Shown: in pieces, positions 63,514 to 64,000 of the stretch
Layout of the letters: every line of letters starts with the position of its first letter
Numbering within the stretch: the first letter of the stretch is position 1
Assembly: GCF_016905445.1 (NCBI RefSeq)
Contig: NZ_JAFEXF010000012.1
Coordinates: 1 to 64,000 of the forward strand
Direction: 5' to 3'
From: Streptomyces sp. G44
GTDB lineage: Bacteria; Actinomycetota; Actinomycetes; Streptomycetales; Streptomycetaceae
Length of the DNA: 64,000 nucleotides
Program-made: the position numbers and the translations under genes
The notes under the pieces: generated by a model
What the model was told of the DNA's origin: nothing
Databases searched by the model: none
What the model saw: only the letters and a program-made list of their open reading frames with translations

Positions 63514-64000
63514 AACAGAGGTCGGGGACGTCGCCGACCGTGCCCGTCTTGCGGGCCTCTCCCAGTTACGTCAGGAACGCCATCCATTCCTGCTTGTCGG
63601 TCGACGAGTTGATGGGTGGGCGGCCACGGGGGTCGAGTGCGTCGAACATCGCGCCGTAGCACTTGTTCCGGTGGTGGAGCAGGGCCGGTTCCAGCGTGTC
63701 CATGAAGAAGGCCATGGCGTGGTCCTCCTTCCTCACGTAGGAATCGTTGCGCCGAAAGGCCCCGTGAAGCTTCTGATATCCCAGTTCGCCGGCGATCGTC
63801 TCGTGCGTGAGCATGAGGATCTTCGTGCTGGGCTCCTCCGCCCGTGCCGGGGCATCGTGACCGGATGCCCCGGTGCTCCATAACCGGTCGCGGACGTCGT
63901 CCAGTACCCATTTCCGGGCCGCGTGGGCCGCGTCCCAGCCGAGCTGACCCTTCCGGTGGTGGGTGAGCCTCGTCCCGGCCCATTCGTTGGTGTGATAAAC
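63514..64000 (-). pseudogene. UvrD-like helicase pseudogene, upstream part (continues beyond the window)
   Basis: An open minus-strand frame enters at 64000 (VYHTNEWAGTRLTHHRKG) and runs through KILMLTHETIAGELGYQKLH, YVRKEDHAMAFFMDTLEP and RPPINSSTDKQEWMAFLT to a TAA at 63566-63568. It then continues LGEARKTGTVGDVPDLC up to the ISKra4 element. Joining it across the element gives GDVPDLCFEQQLFDGLGK without a frame change. An in-frame stop, an insertion and a frameshift further left all mark it as dead. Confidence 0.8.

Overview
The window is high-GC actinobacterial DNA that reads as a Streptomyces chromosome. The grounds are very strong GC3 bias (with long spurious antisense frames), GTG/TTG starts, Tat and lipoprotein exports, a stand-alone roadblock protein, a DUF6397-type protein, F420-type PPOX and a xylA/xylB/ROK locus.

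Region 1 (1-34.5 kb) is ordinary, mostly conserved chromosome. It holds an N-truncated GH109 glycosidase, a secreted PNGase A-like amidase, an L,D-transpeptidase lipoprotein and a two-gene ABC exporter whose two ATP sites are degenerate in complementary ways. A 24-bp tandem-repeat field follows. Next come a YdjM-like membrane protein, a Ski2-like helicase, acyl-CoA thioesterase II, an AlkZ-like winged-helix protein, several small regulators and enzymes, an MpaB-family oxygenase, a fatty acid desaturase, a SNF2 ATPase with a SWIM partner, the xylose locus, a secreted amidase with a (QA)n linker, and a GAF regulator followed by an aldehyde dehydrogenase (ALDH).

Region 2 (34.5-45.2 kb) is a candidate genomic island in the 3' end of the ALDH gene. 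The last 50 nt of that gene recur at 45152-45201 with 45/50 identity. A terminator hairpin follows each copy, and a CGGACCA-N4-CGGACCA motif begins exactly 119 nt after each stop codon. A further copy of the motif lies just inside the right end. No integrase was seen. The cargo is two unknown genes, an XRE/DUF5753 regulator destroyed by an IS5-like element, a 1024-aa STAND NTPase with an N-terminal Cap4/DUF4297-like nuclease domain, and three consecutive proteins that each carry a HEPN RNase signature (RNxxxH).

Region 3 (45.2 kb to the window end) looks like a second defence island stacked in tandem behind the first. It has a CYTH-domain remnant, a complete jetABCD (Wadjet) operon on the minus strand, IS30 and IS3 remnants, an ApeA-like HEPN gene divergent from a SIR2-STAND NTPase, and a UvrD-like helicase gene split by a 2.8-kb ISKra4-family element. 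That element has 28-bp inverted repeats, a 9-bp target duplication and two passenger genes. Removing it and one target copy restores the helicase reading frame.

Taken together, the right half is an accretion of anti-phage and anti-plasmid systems at one integration hotspot. The least-described unit is the STAND plus triple-HEPN cluster at 38.0-44.6 kb.
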